Of a DNA stretch of 64,000 bases, positions 24,630-33,573 are shown piece by piece. The stretch spans positions 148,295 through 212,294 of the forward strand of contig NZ_FNBX01000002.1 of assembly GCF_900102485.1 (NCBI RefSeq). The letters are read 5' to 3'. Below the pieces are notes generated by a model that saw nothing but the letters and a program-made list of their open reading frames with translations, was not told where the DNA came from and ran no database searches. Source of the DNA: Desulfovibrio legallii (GTDB lineage Bacteria; Desulfobacterota; Desulfovibrionia; Desulfovibrionales; Desulfovibrionaceae). A program made the position numbers and the translations under genes. Numbering within the stretch: the stretch's first letter is position 1; every line of letters starts with the position of its first letter.

Positions 24630-26777
24630 TTATAGGGCCGGGCGCGGCGCGGCGGCGTTTGCCCCGCCGTGGGCTGCGCCCAGGTTCATGACCACGCGGC
24701 AGACGCCCGCCGTATCGCCCGATACGGGATGGGCCAGGCGGCAGGCCGCCCGGCGCTCCCACTGGTCCACTGCCTCCGGGGCCGCGGCGCGCAGCGCCAG
24801 AAGCAGGCGCAGGCACTCGGCCACGCTCCAGGCCTGGGCAATGCAGCCGTTGGGCGCGTAGGGCGGGGAGCCGTCAAAAATTTCCGAAATGCTGCCCAGG
24901 CCCGCATCGGTCAGGTGGTCGCAGTAGAGGGGCGTGAGCGTTTCCAGAAGGCCCCGTACGGCCCCTTCCACGTCCCAGGCCGTGCGCAGCAGGGCGTCGC
25001 CGTAGTGGCCCAGCAGCCAGGGCCAGACCGTGCCCTGATGGTAGGCCGCGTCGCGTTCTTCCGGCCCGCCCGCGTAGCGCCCGCAGTAGGCCGGATCGTC
25101 CGGGGCCAGGGTGCGCAGGCCGTAGGGCGTGAGCAGTTTGTTGCGCACGCATTCCACCACCTGGGCCTGGAAGTCTTCCGGAAGAATGGGGTAGGGCAGG
25201 GAAACGGCAAAAATCTGGTTGGGCCGCACGCTTTTGTCCAGCCCGCTTTCACGCCAGACGTCGCCCAGGCGGCCGCCGCCTTCCGGAACCCAGAAGCGTT
25301 GCAGAAAGGCCAGGCGCATGTCGCGCAGCAGCGCGTCCCCGGCTGGCTCCGGCTCGTGAAAGCGGCGGGCCAGGGCGTCCGCAAAGGCCAGCAGGTTGTA
25401 CCACAGGGCGTTGACCTCCACGGGAAAGCCGTGGCGCGGCGTTACCGGGCGGCCGTTGACCTGGGCGTCCATCCAGGTGAGCTGGGTGCGGGCGTCGCCC
25501 GCGTGCAGGAGGCCGTGGGCGTCCACATAGACGCCCTGGCCCGGGCCTTCCCTGTAGCCGCGGATAATGGCCAGCAGCGCGGGCCAGGCGTGCTCCCGCA
25601 CCCAGGCGTAGCCTGTCTCGTCGGCCGTGCGGCAGAAGCTCTGCACGGCAAAGGCGTACCACAGGGCCGCGTCCACGGCGTTGTAGGCGTGGTTGCCGTC
25701 CACGGCAAACATGTTGGGCAACAGGCCGCGGCGCAGGCTCTGCCCCAGCCGGGCCAGCACGCGCAGGCCGAAATCCGTGCGGCCCGCCGCAAAGGCCAGG
25801 CCCGGCAGGCTGATGCAGGTATCTCTGCCCCAGGCTTCAAACCAGGGATAGCCCGCCACCACCTGGGGCGCGCCCTGGGGCGTGGCGGTGCAGAACTGCC
25901 GGCCGGTCTGGGCCAGGTGCCCGGCCAGGCCGCCGCCCGCGCGGTGGGCCTTGGTGCGGGCGCGGCTTTCCGCCGCCCAGAGCTCGGCCAGATCGTCCGT
26001 GCAGGGCGCAACGCCTGCAGAAAGATAGACGTGAACGCCGCGGGTCAGGGGCGGCAGGGGAATTTCCAGCAAGCCGGGAATGAAGAGGTCTTCGCTGGAG
26101 GGAAAGCCGCGTTCCGCCTCCTGAAAATATTCCACCTGGCGGCACCAGTCGGGCCCGGACGTGAAGACGGCTTCCCCCACGGCCTTGTCCTGGGGCGCAG
26201 CCGCGCGCTGCACCTGAAAATAGAGGGGCGGCAGGCTGGCGTAAGGCTGCACGCCGAAGCCGTGCGGCACGGGCGTGGTTGCGCCGCGCGCCTGCGGATT
26301 GGCGTGGGTGAGGGCGTGCATGGGGCGGCAGGCCAGCAGGGGCCGCAGCCGCAGGGTCAAGGGCGGCAGATCCGCCGGGCCGCACAGGCTGTAGCGCAGA
26401 ACCAGGCGGCTTTCCCCCCGGATGAGGAAAAGCTCCCTGTCCAGGCGCGCCTCGCCCACGCGGTAGGTCCAGCGGGGCCATTGGTCCAGGCAGAAGGCCT
26501 CCTGGCATTCGTGCCCGTGGGGGTAGAGCAGGCCGGGGTGCTGCCTGGTGGAGAAGAAAAATTCCTTGCCGCCGCCCAGCACGGATTCCTCCAGCGCCGA
26601 GAGCAGCACATGGCGGCCGTGAACGGTATCGACCACCAGCAGACCGTGATACTTGCGGGTGTTGCAGCCCAGAATGCTGCCGGCGGCGTAGTCGCCCCGG
26701 CCGTTGGTGAGCAGCCATTCCTTGCGCAGAGCCCTGCGGGTGTTCTGGCAGGCGGCTTTGTCGAAACGGAACCGCAT
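24630..26777 (-). CDS. Glycogen debranching enzyme (amylo-alpha-1,6-glucosidase)
   Basis: 715 residues. The N-terminal domain has LLTNGRGDYAAGSILGCNTRKYHGLLV (about residues 23-49; key motif NTRKYHGLL). The C-terminal (alpha/alpha)6 barrel has WFEAWGRDTCISLPGLA and YNAVDAALWY, and carries the acid residues in QLTWMDAQVNGRPVTPR and GSISEIFDG. This is the archaeal/bacterial GDE type, GH133. The start at 26777 is chosen for AAGGAG five to six bases upstream; the frame is open further but has no RBS. It is the first gene of the glycogen operon, with a 10-base gap to the GT4 gene. Confidence 0.92.
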   Translation of the reverse strand: MRFRFDKAACQNTRRALRKEWLLTNGRGDYAAGSILGCNTRKYHGLLVVDTVHGRHVLLSALEESVLGGGKEFFFSTRQHPGLLYPHGHECQEAFCLDQWPRWTYRVGEARLDRELFLIRGESRLVLRYSLCGPADLPPLTLRLRPLLACRPMHALTHANPQARGATTPVPHGFGVQPYASLPPLYFQVQRAAAPQDKAVGEAVFTSGPDWCRQVEYFQEAERGFPSSEDLFIPGLLEIPLPPLTRGVHVYLSAGVAPCTDDLAELWAAESRARTKAHRAGGGLAGHLAQTGRQFCTATPQGAPQVVAGYPWFEAWGRDTCISLPGLAFAAGRTDFGLRVLARLGQSLRRGLLPNMFAVDGNHAYNAVDAALWYAFAVQSFCRTADETGYAWVREHAWPALLAIIRGYREGPGQGVYVDAHGLLHAGDARTQLTWMDAQVNGRPVTPRHGFPVEVNALWYNLLAFADALARRFHEPEPAGDALLRDMRLAFLQRFWVPEGGGRLGDVWRESGLDKSVRPNQIFAVSLPYPILPEDFQAQVVECVRNKLLTPYGLRTLAPDDPAYCGRYAGGPEERDAAYHQGTVWPWLLGHYGDALLRTAWDVEGAVRGLLETLTPLYCDHLTDAGLGSISEIFDGSPPYAPNGCIAQAWSVAECLRLLLALRAAAPEAVDQWERRAACRLAHPVSGDTAGVCRVVMNLGAAHGGANAAAPRPAL

Positions 26778-27072
26778 AGGCGCTCCTTGCCGGGGCTTTC
26801 GCGCCCGGCGGCCGCCGAGGGGGGCGATCGCCGCAAACAAGCACGGGCGCGGCCCACAGGGGCGCTCCGTGTATAAGGATAAAATCGGCGACCGCTCTGG
26901 CGGCGGGCCGCGCTGCTGCGGTGAGGCGGGAAAGGAAGGCGCAGCGAAACGCGGCGTCACACCCGGGCTTGCGCGCTTGCCGTGGCGGGCCCGGAACCGG
27001 CACGACGGAGGGAAAGGGAACCGCCGCGCGCAACAACGTGGGCAGGGGGAATTCCCTTCGATTTCTGCTTGT

Positions 27073-27101
27073 ATTCTACGGCAGATTTTTTTATTTGTCG
27101 A
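27073..27101 (-). promoter_or_regulatory. Glycogen operon promoter
   Basis: On the minus strand TCGACA (27096-27101), a 17-nt spacer and TAGAAT (27073-27078), about 290 bases before the debranching-enzyme ATG. The long leader 26778-27072 holds no gene I can support. Confidence 0.5.
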
Positions 27102-27103
27102 TA

Positions 27104-27127
27104 TTTCACTTTCAGGAAAAAGTGAAA
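27104..27127. promoter_or_regulatory. Inverted repeat TTTCACTTT-AAAGTGAAA, candidate operator
   Basis: TTTCACTTT (27104-27112) and AAAGTGAAA (27119-27127) with a 6-base spacer. It lies just upstream of the -35 of the glycogen promoter and about 100 bases before livK, so one regulator could control both directions. Protein unknown. Confidence 0.55.
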
Positions 27128-27228
27128 AAAAGCGCATGACCTGCGGCCCGGTTGGGGCTTTTGCTTTTCGGCTTTTTGGGATAACGTGGGGGCCTGTTCG
27201 CAACACGCATACCTGACGGGGGTGTCAA

Positions 27229-28350
27229 ATGAAAGGATGTGGCCGTTGGTTCGGGGCCTTGGCCCTGACCCTGCTGCTGCCGGCCGTGGCGCTGGCGGCG
27301 GACGTCAAAATCGGGCTGATGTGCCCGTTGACGGGCAAGTGGGCCTCTGAAGGCCAGGACATGAAAAACATCGTCAGCCTGCTGGCCGACGAGGTCAACG
27401 CCAAGGGCGGCGTCAAGGGCCGCAAGATCGATCTGGTGGTGGAAGACGACGCGGGTGACCCGCGCACGGCGGCCCTGGCCGCGCAGAAGCTGGCTTCCTC
27501 CGGGGTGACGGCGGTCATCGGCACCTACGGCTCGGCCGTGACCGAGGCCAGTCAGAGCATCCTGGACGAGGCGGGCCTGGTGCAGATCGGCACGGGCTCC
27601 ACCAGCGTGCGCCTGACGGAAAAGGGCCTGCCGCTCTTTTTCCGCACCTGCCCGCGTGACGACGCCCAGGGGCGCTCCGCCGCCGCGGCCATCGTCAAGG
27701 GCGGCTACAAGGCCGTGGCCTTGCTGCACGACAATTCCTCCTACGCCAAGGGCCTGGCCGAAGAAACCAAGGCCCAGCTGGCCAAGCTGGGCGTGAAGGT
27801 GGTCTTTTACGACGCTCTTACCCCCGGAGAGCGCGACTACACGGCCATTCTCACCAAACTCAAGGCCGCCAAGCCCGACCTGATCTTCTTTACCGGCTAC
27901 TATCCGGAAACCGGCATGCTGTTGCGGCAGAAAAGGGAAATGGGCTGGAACGCGCCCATGATGGGCGGCGATGCCGCCAACCACCAGGATTTGGTCAAGA
28001 TCGCCGGGGTGGAGGCTGCCGAGGGCTACTTCTTTGTGAGCCCGCCCCTGCCGCAGGATATGGACACGCCGGAGGCCAAAGCCTTTCTGCAGGCCTTCCA
28101 GGCCCGCTACCACGCGGTGCCCGTGTCTGTCTGGGCCGTGCTGGCGGGCGACGCCTTCAAGGCTATTGTGGGCGCGCTGGAAGCCGGCCAGGATAAGCCC
28201 GAAGCCATGGCCGCCTGGCTCAAGCAGCTTAAGGGCATGCCGGCGCTTTCCGGCACCCTGGGCTTTGACGCCAAGGGCGACCGGGTAGGCGAGTTTTACC
28301 GCGTGTACAAGGTGGACAATAAAGGCCGCTTTGTGCTGCAACCCAAATAG
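27229..28350 (+). CDS. livK: Branched-chain amino acid ABC transporter, substrate-binding protein
   Basis: 373 residues. A Sec signal peptide (about 1-23, ending ALA) is followed by a type I periplasmic-binding fold: DVKIGLMCPLTGKWASEGQD, the linker region VVEDDAGDPRTAALAAQKL, and VIGTYGSAVTEA for ligand contact. It delivers leucine-type amino acids, or a related ligand such as urea or an aromatic acid, to LivHM; the family is not ligand-specific by sequence alone. It is the first gene of livKHMGF. A strong palindrome follows the stop. Confidence 0.93.
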   Translation: MKGCGRWFGALALTLLLPAVALAADVKIGLMCPLTGKWASEGQDMKNIVSLLADEVNAKGGVKGRKIDLVVEDDAGDPRTAALAAQKLASSGVTAVIGTYGSAVTEASQSILDEAGLVQIGTGSTSVRLTEKGLPLFFRTCPRDDAQGRSAAAAIVKGGYKAVALLHDNSSYAKGLAEETKAQLAKLGVKVVFYDALTPGERDYTAILTKLKAAKPDLIFFTGYYPETGMLLRQKREMGWNAPMMGGDAANHQDLVKIAGVEAAEGYFFVSPPLPQDMDTPEAKAFLQAFQARYHAVPVSVWAVLAGDAFKAIVGALEAGQDKPEAMAAWLKQLKGMPALSGTLGFDAKGDRVGEFYRVYKVDNKGRFVLQPK

Positions 28351-28383
28351 CCACCGGCGGCGGTCCGTCGCCGACGCGGCTGC

Positions 28384-28411
28384 GCGAGGCCCCGGCATGC
28401 CGGGGCCTCGC
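28384..28411 (+). promoter_or_regulatory. 28-nt perfect palindrome between livK and livH
   Basis: GCGAGGCCCCGGCA (28384-28397) is followed immediately by its exact complement to 28411. No T-run follows. Such stems often protect the 3' end of the binding-protein mRNA and let it be made in excess over the permease. Confidence 0.7.
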
Positions 28412-28493
28412 CGTGCCCGCGCCGGTGCGGCCCCACGCCGCCTTTCCGTGTCCCGTCGCCGGTCCGCCGCGCGGCCGGGCGCTCCGAACGCAC

Positions 28494-29399
28494 ATGGAAC
28501 AATTTTTACAACAGCTGTTGAACGGCCTGGCCGTAGGGGGCATTTACGCGCTGGTGGCCCTGGGCTACACCATGGTCTACGGCGTGCTCAAGCTCATCAA
28601 CTTTGCCCACGGCGATCTCTTTACCGTGGGGGCCTACCTGGGCCTGACCCTGCTGGTGAGCTGCAACCTGGCCGGGCTGCTGCCGCCTTTTCTGGCCGTG
28701 GGCCTGGTCTTTCTGATGGTGGCCCTGTTGGTGGCCCTGGTGGGCTACCTGCTGGAGCGCACGGCCTACCGGCCACTGCGCAACGCCGGGCGGCTCTCCG
28801 CCGTGGTTTCGGCCCTGGGCGCGTCCATCTTTTTTCAGAACGCCATCATGCTTATCTACGGCGCGCGGTTCTACGTTTACCCGGACTACCTGCGGCCGAA
28901 CTTCACAGTCCACCTCTTCGGCCTGGCCGTGCCTGGGGTGCGCCTGCTGGTCATCGCCGCCTGCGTGCTGCTTATGCTGGGGCTTTCGGCCTTTATTCAG
29001 CGCACCCGCACGGGCGCGGCCATCCGCGCCGTGGCCATCGACCCCGGCGCGGCCCAGCTTATGGGCATTAACGTGGACCGGGTCATTTCTCTGGTCTTTC
29101 TTATCGGGCCCGGCCTGGGCGGCGCGGCGGGCCTGATGGTGGGCATCTACTACGGGCAGATCGATTTTACCATGGGCTGGTCCTACGGGCTTAAGGCCTT
29201 TACCGCCGCCATCCTGGGCGGCATCGGCAACATCCCCGGTGCCATGCTGGGCGGCTTGCTGCTGGGCGTGGTGGAGGCCCTGGCCGCGGGCTACATCGCC
29301 ATTGCCTGGAAGGACGCCATCGCCTTCGTGGTGCTGATCCTCATCCTTATCGTCCGGCCTACGGGCCTTCTGGGCGAACGCACGGCGGAAAAGCTATGA
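28494..29399 (+). CDS. livH: Branched-chain amino acid ABC transporter permease LivH
   Basis: 301 residues, about eight hydrophobic segments. GLAVGGIYALVALGYTMVYG and KLINFAHGDLF are the N-terminal LivH signatures, TGAAIRAVAIDPGAAQLMGI is the cytoplasmic coupling loop that contacts the ATPase, and AAILGGIGNIPGAMLGG is the conserved C-terminal region. The gene ends ATGA with livM starting inside it (29396). The RBS before the ATG at 28494 is poor, which may lower expression relative to livK. Confidence 0.95.
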   Translation: MEQFLQQLLNGLAVGGIYALVALGYTMVYGVLKLINFAHGDLFTVGAYLGLTLLVSCNLAGLLPPFLAVGLVFLMVALLVALVGYLLERTAYRPLRNAGRLSAVVSALGASIFFQNAIMLIYGARFYVYPDYLRPNFTVHLFGLAVPGVRLLVIAACVLLMLGLSAFIQRTRTGAAIRAVAIDPGAAQLMGINVDRVISLVFLIGPGLGGAAGLMVGIYYGQIDFTMGWSYGLKAFTAAILGGIGNIPGAMLGGLLLGVVEALAAGYIAIAWKDAIAFVVLILILIVRPTGLLGERTAEKL

Positions 29400-30442
29400 G
29401 CGCGCGCCGTTCCCCTTTGCTCTACATTTTGCCGGGCCTGCTGCTCTGCGCCCTGCCCCTGGTCTGCAACGCCTACTGGCTGGACGTTTGCGTGAGCATC
29501 GGCCTTTACGCCCTGCTGGCCCTTTCCCTCAATGTCATTCTGGGGCAGGCGGGCATCTTCCACATGGGGCACGCGGCCTTCTTCGCCGTGGGGGCCTATG
29601 CGACGGCCATCTGCAATACCGTCTACCACTGGCCGGTGCTCTGGGTCATGCCCCTGGCGGGCGCGGCGGCCGCCCTGGTGGCCCTGGTGGTGGCCAGGCC
29701 CATCATCCACCTGCGGGGCGATTATCTGCTCATTGTCACCATCGGCATTGTGGAAATTGTGCGCATTGCCCTCATCAACGACATTTTCGGCCTCACGGGC
29801 GGCTCCAACGGCATTTTCGGCATTGCCCGGCCCCGCTTTTTTGGTTTCAAGATTGTGAAAAGCGTGCATTTCTACTACCTGGTCTGGGGCATGGTGGGCG
29901 TGAGCCTGCTGCTCTTCTACGGCCTGTGGCACTCCCGCTTCGGCCGCGCCCTCAACTACATTAAAGAGGATGACGTGGCCGCCGAAGGCTGTGGCGTCAA
30001 CGTCACCCACTACAAGCTGGCCGCCTTTGTGCTGGGGGCCTTCTGGGCCGGTATGGCCGGCACCCTGTATGCCGCAAAAATGACTACGATTGCTCCGGAA
30101 TCTTTTAATTTTATGGAATCCGTCATCATCTTTGCCGTGGTCATCCTCTCCGGCGGCAGCCAGATCGGCGTGCTGATCAGCGCCTTTCTCTTCATCGGGC
30201 TGCCCGAACTGCTGCGCGAATTTTCCAACGCGCGCATGCTCATCTTCGGCCTGGCCATGATGGTCATGATGGTCTGGCGGCCCCAGGGCCTGCTGCCCCC
30301 CCAGCCCCGGCGCTACCGTGTGACGCCGCCCCCGGACGGCCCGGCCGCGCCGCCCGCAGCCTTGGGCGGGCCTGAGGGCGCGGATGCGGCCGCATCCGCC
30401 GTGGCGTCCGCAGTCGCCCCTGCGGCGGGGAGGCCCGCATGA
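29396..30442 (+). CDS. livM: Branched-chain amino acid ABC transporter permease LivM
   Basis: 348 residues. ALSLNVILGQAGIFHMGHAAFFAVGAY is the LivM hallmark (about residues 42-68). RALNYIKEDDVAAEGCGVNV is the coupling loop, and VILSGGSQIGVLISAFLFIGLPELLREF is near the end. About ten hydrophobic helices. The last 40 residues are Pro/Ala-rich with no membrane segment and are longer than usual. The stop overlaps livG (ATGA at 30439-30442). Confidence 0.94.
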   Translation: MSARRSPLLYILPGLLLCALPLVCNAYWLDVCVSIGLYALLALSLNVILGQAGIFHMGHAAFFAVGAYATAICNTVYHWPVLWVMPLAGAAAALVALVVARPIIHLRGDYLLIVTIGIVEIVRIALINDIFGLTGGSNGIFGIARPRFFGFKIVKSVHFYYLVWGMVGVSLLLFYGLWHSRFGRALNYIKEDDVAAEGCGVNVTHYKLAAFVLGAFWAGMAGTLYAAKMTTIAPESFNFMESVIIFAVVILSGGSQIGVLISAFLFIGLPELLREFSNARMLIFGLAMMVMMVWRPQGLLPPQPRRYRVTPPPDGPAAPPAALGGPEGADAAASAVASAVAPAAGRPA

Positions 30443-31209
30443 GCCTCTTGCATCTCCAGCAGGTGACCAAGGTCTTCGGCGGGCTGGTGGCCGTCAACGA
30501 CCTGACCTTTACCGTGGAGGACGGCAGCATTGTAGGGCTTATCGGCCCCAACGGCGCGGGCAAGACCACGGTATTCAACTGCATCACCGGCAACTACACG
30601 CCGGAGCAGGGCCGCGTCTTCTTTGACGGCGCGTCCATTGCCGGGCTGCGGCCCCACAAGGTGGTGGAGCTGGGCATCGCCCGCACCTTCCAGACCATCC
30701 GCCTGTTCGGCAAACTGCCCGCGCTGGAAAATGTTCTGGCCGGACGGCACTGCCGCATGCGCGCCGGGCTGCTTTCCTGTATGCTGCATACCCCGGCCCA
30801 GCGCCGCGAAGAGCGCGCCGCCGTGGACCGCTGCATGGAGGAGCTGCGCTTCGTGGGCCTGGCCGGGCACTATATGGAGGCTGCCGGCGGGCTTTCTTAC
30901 GGCAATCAGCGCCTGCTGGAAATCGCCCGCGCCCTGGCCTCGGACCCGCGCCTGATCATTCTGGACGAACCCGCCGGCGGCATGAACGACCAGGAAACCG
31001 CCGCCTTGGTGGAAACCATCCGCGCCATCCGCAACCGGGGCGTCACCGTGCTGCTCATTGAACACGACATGCGGCTGGTCATGCAGATTTGCGAAAAACT
31101 GGTGGTGCTGGAGCACGGCGCCATGATCGCCCAGGGCAGCCCCCAGACCGTGCGGCAGGATCCCGCGGTCATTGAAGCCTACCTGGGCGCGGACGACGGA
31201 GAGTGGTAG
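30439..31209 (+). CDS. livG: Branched-chain amino acid ABC transporter ATPase LivG
   Basis: 256 residues. Walker A GPNGAGKTT (about residues 36-44), Q-loop in ARTFQTIRLF, an LSYG-type signature (GGLSYGNQRLLEIARAL) and Walker B LIILDEPAGGMN. VAVNDLTFTVEDGSIVGLIG and the long insertion before the signature are typical of LivG versus LivF. It starts within the livM stop and ends three bases before the livF ATG. Confidence 0.95.
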   Translation: MSLLHLQQVTKVFGGLVAVNDLTFTVEDGSIVGLIGPNGAGKTTVFNCITGNYTPEQGRVFFDGASIAGLRPHKVVELGIARTFQTIRLFGKLPALENVLAGRHCRMRAGLLSCMLHTPAQRREERAAVDRCMEELRFVGLAGHYMEAAGGLSYGNQRLLEIARALASDPRLIILDEPAGGMNDQETAALVETIRAIRNRGVTVLLIEHDMRLVMQICEKLVVLEHGAMIAQGSPQTVRQDPAVIEAYLGADDGEW

Positions 31210-31211
31210 GC

Positions 31212-31922
<711 letters not shown>

Positions 31923-31957
31923 AGAAGATTTTTGTGAGGGCAGGGGGAGAGATGTGT

Positions 31958-32118
31958 GGGGGGAGGGGACTTTTGAGCGCTGCTGTCTTTCCCGTAACCA
32001 GCGCTGCTGTCTTCGCCCGTAACTAGCGTTGCTGTCTTCGCCCGTAACTTCCTTCGTCGTAACGGGCTAAGCTCCTTCGTCGTAACGGGCTAAGCCGACC
32101 CAAAGTCCCCTTCTCCCC
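31958..32118 (+). terminator. Large stem downstream of livF
   Basis: GGGGGGAGGGGACTTT (31958-31973) is largely complementary to AAAGTCCCCTTCTCCCC (32102-32118). The ~128-base loop contains the direct repeats annotated separately. The left arm belongs to the G-rich 3' motif family. Whether it terminates transcription is uncertain, as no T-run follows the right arm until an A6T6 stretch near 32136-32147. Confidence 0.45.
31977..32096 (+). repeat. Two sets of short direct repeats
   Basis: Three copies of a 24-25 bp unit (GCGCTGCTGTCTTCGCCCGT plus AACTA; 31977, 32001, 32026) are followed by two exact copies of a 23-bp unit (CCTTCGTCGTAACGGGCTAA plus GCT/GCC; 32051, 32074). CCCGTAAC of the first unit is nearly complementary to GTAACGGG of the second. 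Non-coding. Confidence 0.85.
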
Positions 32119-32200
32119 GCGCTCCCAGCCTTCAAAAAATTTTTTCTCCTCAGGGGCCGTGTACCCTGGAGCGCGCGGCCTGAACTGCCCGGAGATGCGT

Positions 32201-33496
32201 ATGCCCGCCCTTATCGCCTGTTATGTGTGCAGCGTCGGGGGTCTGCCCCTGGCCCGACGGGTGCGGGCCGCACTTGCGGCCGCGCCCTGGGCCGCTTCCG
32301 TTGGCCCCGTGCCGCCGGGTCCCGATGCCGCGCCCTGCCGCCTCTACGCGCCCCTGCGCTTCTGCCCTGCGGACGCCGCCCCCTTTGCAAGCCTGAGCGT
32401 CCTGCTGGCGGAGACCTACCGGCAGTACGGCGCGCACATCTTTGTGGGCGCGGCGGGCATTGCCGTGCGCGCCCTGGCCCCCCTGCTGGCGCACAAGAGC
32501 GTGGATCCGCCCGTTTTGGTGCTGGATCCGGCCGGGGCTCATGTGGTGAGCCTGCTTTCCGGCCACTGGGGCGGCGGCAACGCCCTGGCCCGGCATCTGG
32601 CGGCCCTGCTGGGGGCCACGCCCGTCATCACCACCGCTTCGGACGCCCTGGAGGCCGGGGGGGGAAAAACGTGGGCAGGTGCGGCCGGGGGGGGGACAGG
32701 CGCCGGGGACGGCGCGGGCAGAACCAACGCGGCCCCCGCGCCTGGCGTGCCGGCCCTGGACCTGCTGTTGCAGGAGGCGGGCCTGCGCCTGGTGGACTGG
32801 GGCGTTTTGCCCCGTCTGCAGGCGGCGTTGTTGGAAGGCCGTCCCCTGCCGCTTTGGGACCCCTGTGGGGCGCTGCCGCCGCGCCCCTGGCTGATGCGTG
32901 CGGACACGGCGGCGGCGCGTGCGGAGAGCGCCCTGCCGCCCCGGCAGCCGGACGGCGCGTTGTTGCTGGCCGCGCACTACCGGCGGCTGCCGCCCGCACC
33001 CGGCAGGCTGCGGGTGGCCGTGCCGCGGCTGTATGTGGGCCTGGGCTGCCGCAAGGGCATTCCTGAGCTGGCGGCGGCGGACGCCCTGTGCGCCCTGTGC
33101 GCCCGGCTGGGCCTGGAACCCCTGGCCGTAGCCGGATTGGCCACGGTGCGCGAAAAACTGGCGGAACCGGCCCTGCAAAAGCTGGCGGCTCTGCTGCGCG
33201 TGCCCTTGCGCGGCTTTGACGCGGCGGCCCTGGCCCGTTGCCCCGTGCCCCACCCCTCGGCGGCGGCGGGGCGGCGTTTCGGCCTGCCGCCCTTCGGCGT
33301 GTGCGAGGGCGCAGCCCTGCTGGCGGCGGCCGATACGGCATCCGTACAGGGGGCGCGCCTGCTTGCGCCCAAAACCGTGTTTCAGGCGGCCCTGACCCTG
33401 GCCGTGGCCCTGGGCGGGCCGCCCCCTTCGGCCCTGGCCGACGGCGCGCGCGCCGCAGCCAGCCTGCCCTGTCCATTCACGGAGGAACGCGCATGA
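32201..33496 (+). CDS. cbiG: Cobalt-precorrin 5A hydrolase
   Basis: Opens the lactone ring of cobalt-precorrin-5A in anaerobic cobalamin synthesis, releasing acetaldehyde. The 431-residue protein has the N-terminal CbiG region (GAHIFVGAAGIAVRALAPLL, then HVVSLLSGHWGGGNALARHL, about residues 75-130) and the C-terminal YVGLGCRKGIPE and LATVREKLAEPAL motifs. A Gly/Ala/Thr-rich insertion of about 30 residues separates the two, encoded partly by runs of eight and nine G (32657-32664, 32687-32695). The start is the ATG at 32201, with CGGAG six bases before it. The stop overlaps a mini-ORF start. Confidence 0.93.
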   Translation: MPALIACYVCSVGGLPLARRVRAALAAAPWAASVGPVPPGPDAAPCRLYAPLRFCPADAAPFASLSVLLAETYRQYGAHIFVGAAGIAVRALAPLLAHKSVDPPVLVLDPAGAHVVSLLSGHWGGGNALARHLAALLGATPVITTASDALEAGGGKTWAGAAGGGTGAGDGAGRTNAAPAPGVPALDLLLQEAGLRLVDWGVLPRLQAALLEGRPLPLWDPCGALPPRPWLMRADTAAARAESALPPRQPDGALLLAAHYRRLPPAPGRLRVAVPRLYVGLGCRKGIPELAAADALCALCARLGLEPLAVAGLATVREKLAEPALQKLAALLRVPLRGFDAAALARCPVPHPSAAAGRRFGLPPFGVCEGAALLAAADTASVQGARLLAPKTVFQAALTLAVALGGPPPSALADGARAAASLPCPFTEERA

Positions 33497-33573
33497 AGCC
33501 TGCAGCACTGGCAAACGCCGCATCGCGCGCGTTCTGGTCCTGCTGTTATCCATTTATGGAGGAGTACGCATGA
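33493..33573 (+). CDS. 26-residue mini-ORF between cbiG and cobJ, duplicated start region
   Basis: ATG at 33493 overlaps the cbiG TGA, and its own TGA overlaps the cobJ ATG (ATGA at 33570-33573). Its first codons (MKPAAL) copy those of cobJ (MKPATL), and its RBS context GGAGGAACGCGC parallels the cobJ GGAGGAGTACGC. A 77-base segment carrying the cobJ translation start therefore appears to have been duplicated. The remaining 20 codons include CCYPF and show no known motif. It may simply relay ribosomes from cbiG to cobJ. No family recognised. Confidence 0.5.
   Translation: MKPAALANAASRAFWSCCYPFMEEYA

Noticed and set aside
31923..32200. Cobalamin riboswitch upstream of cbiG
   Set aside because: I found no B12-box-like sequence; the region is occupied by direct repeats and a G-rich stem.
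32657..32695. Frameshift in cbiG at the G-runs
   Set aside because: The reading frame continues to the expected C-terminal CbiG motifs, so the gene is intact as given.
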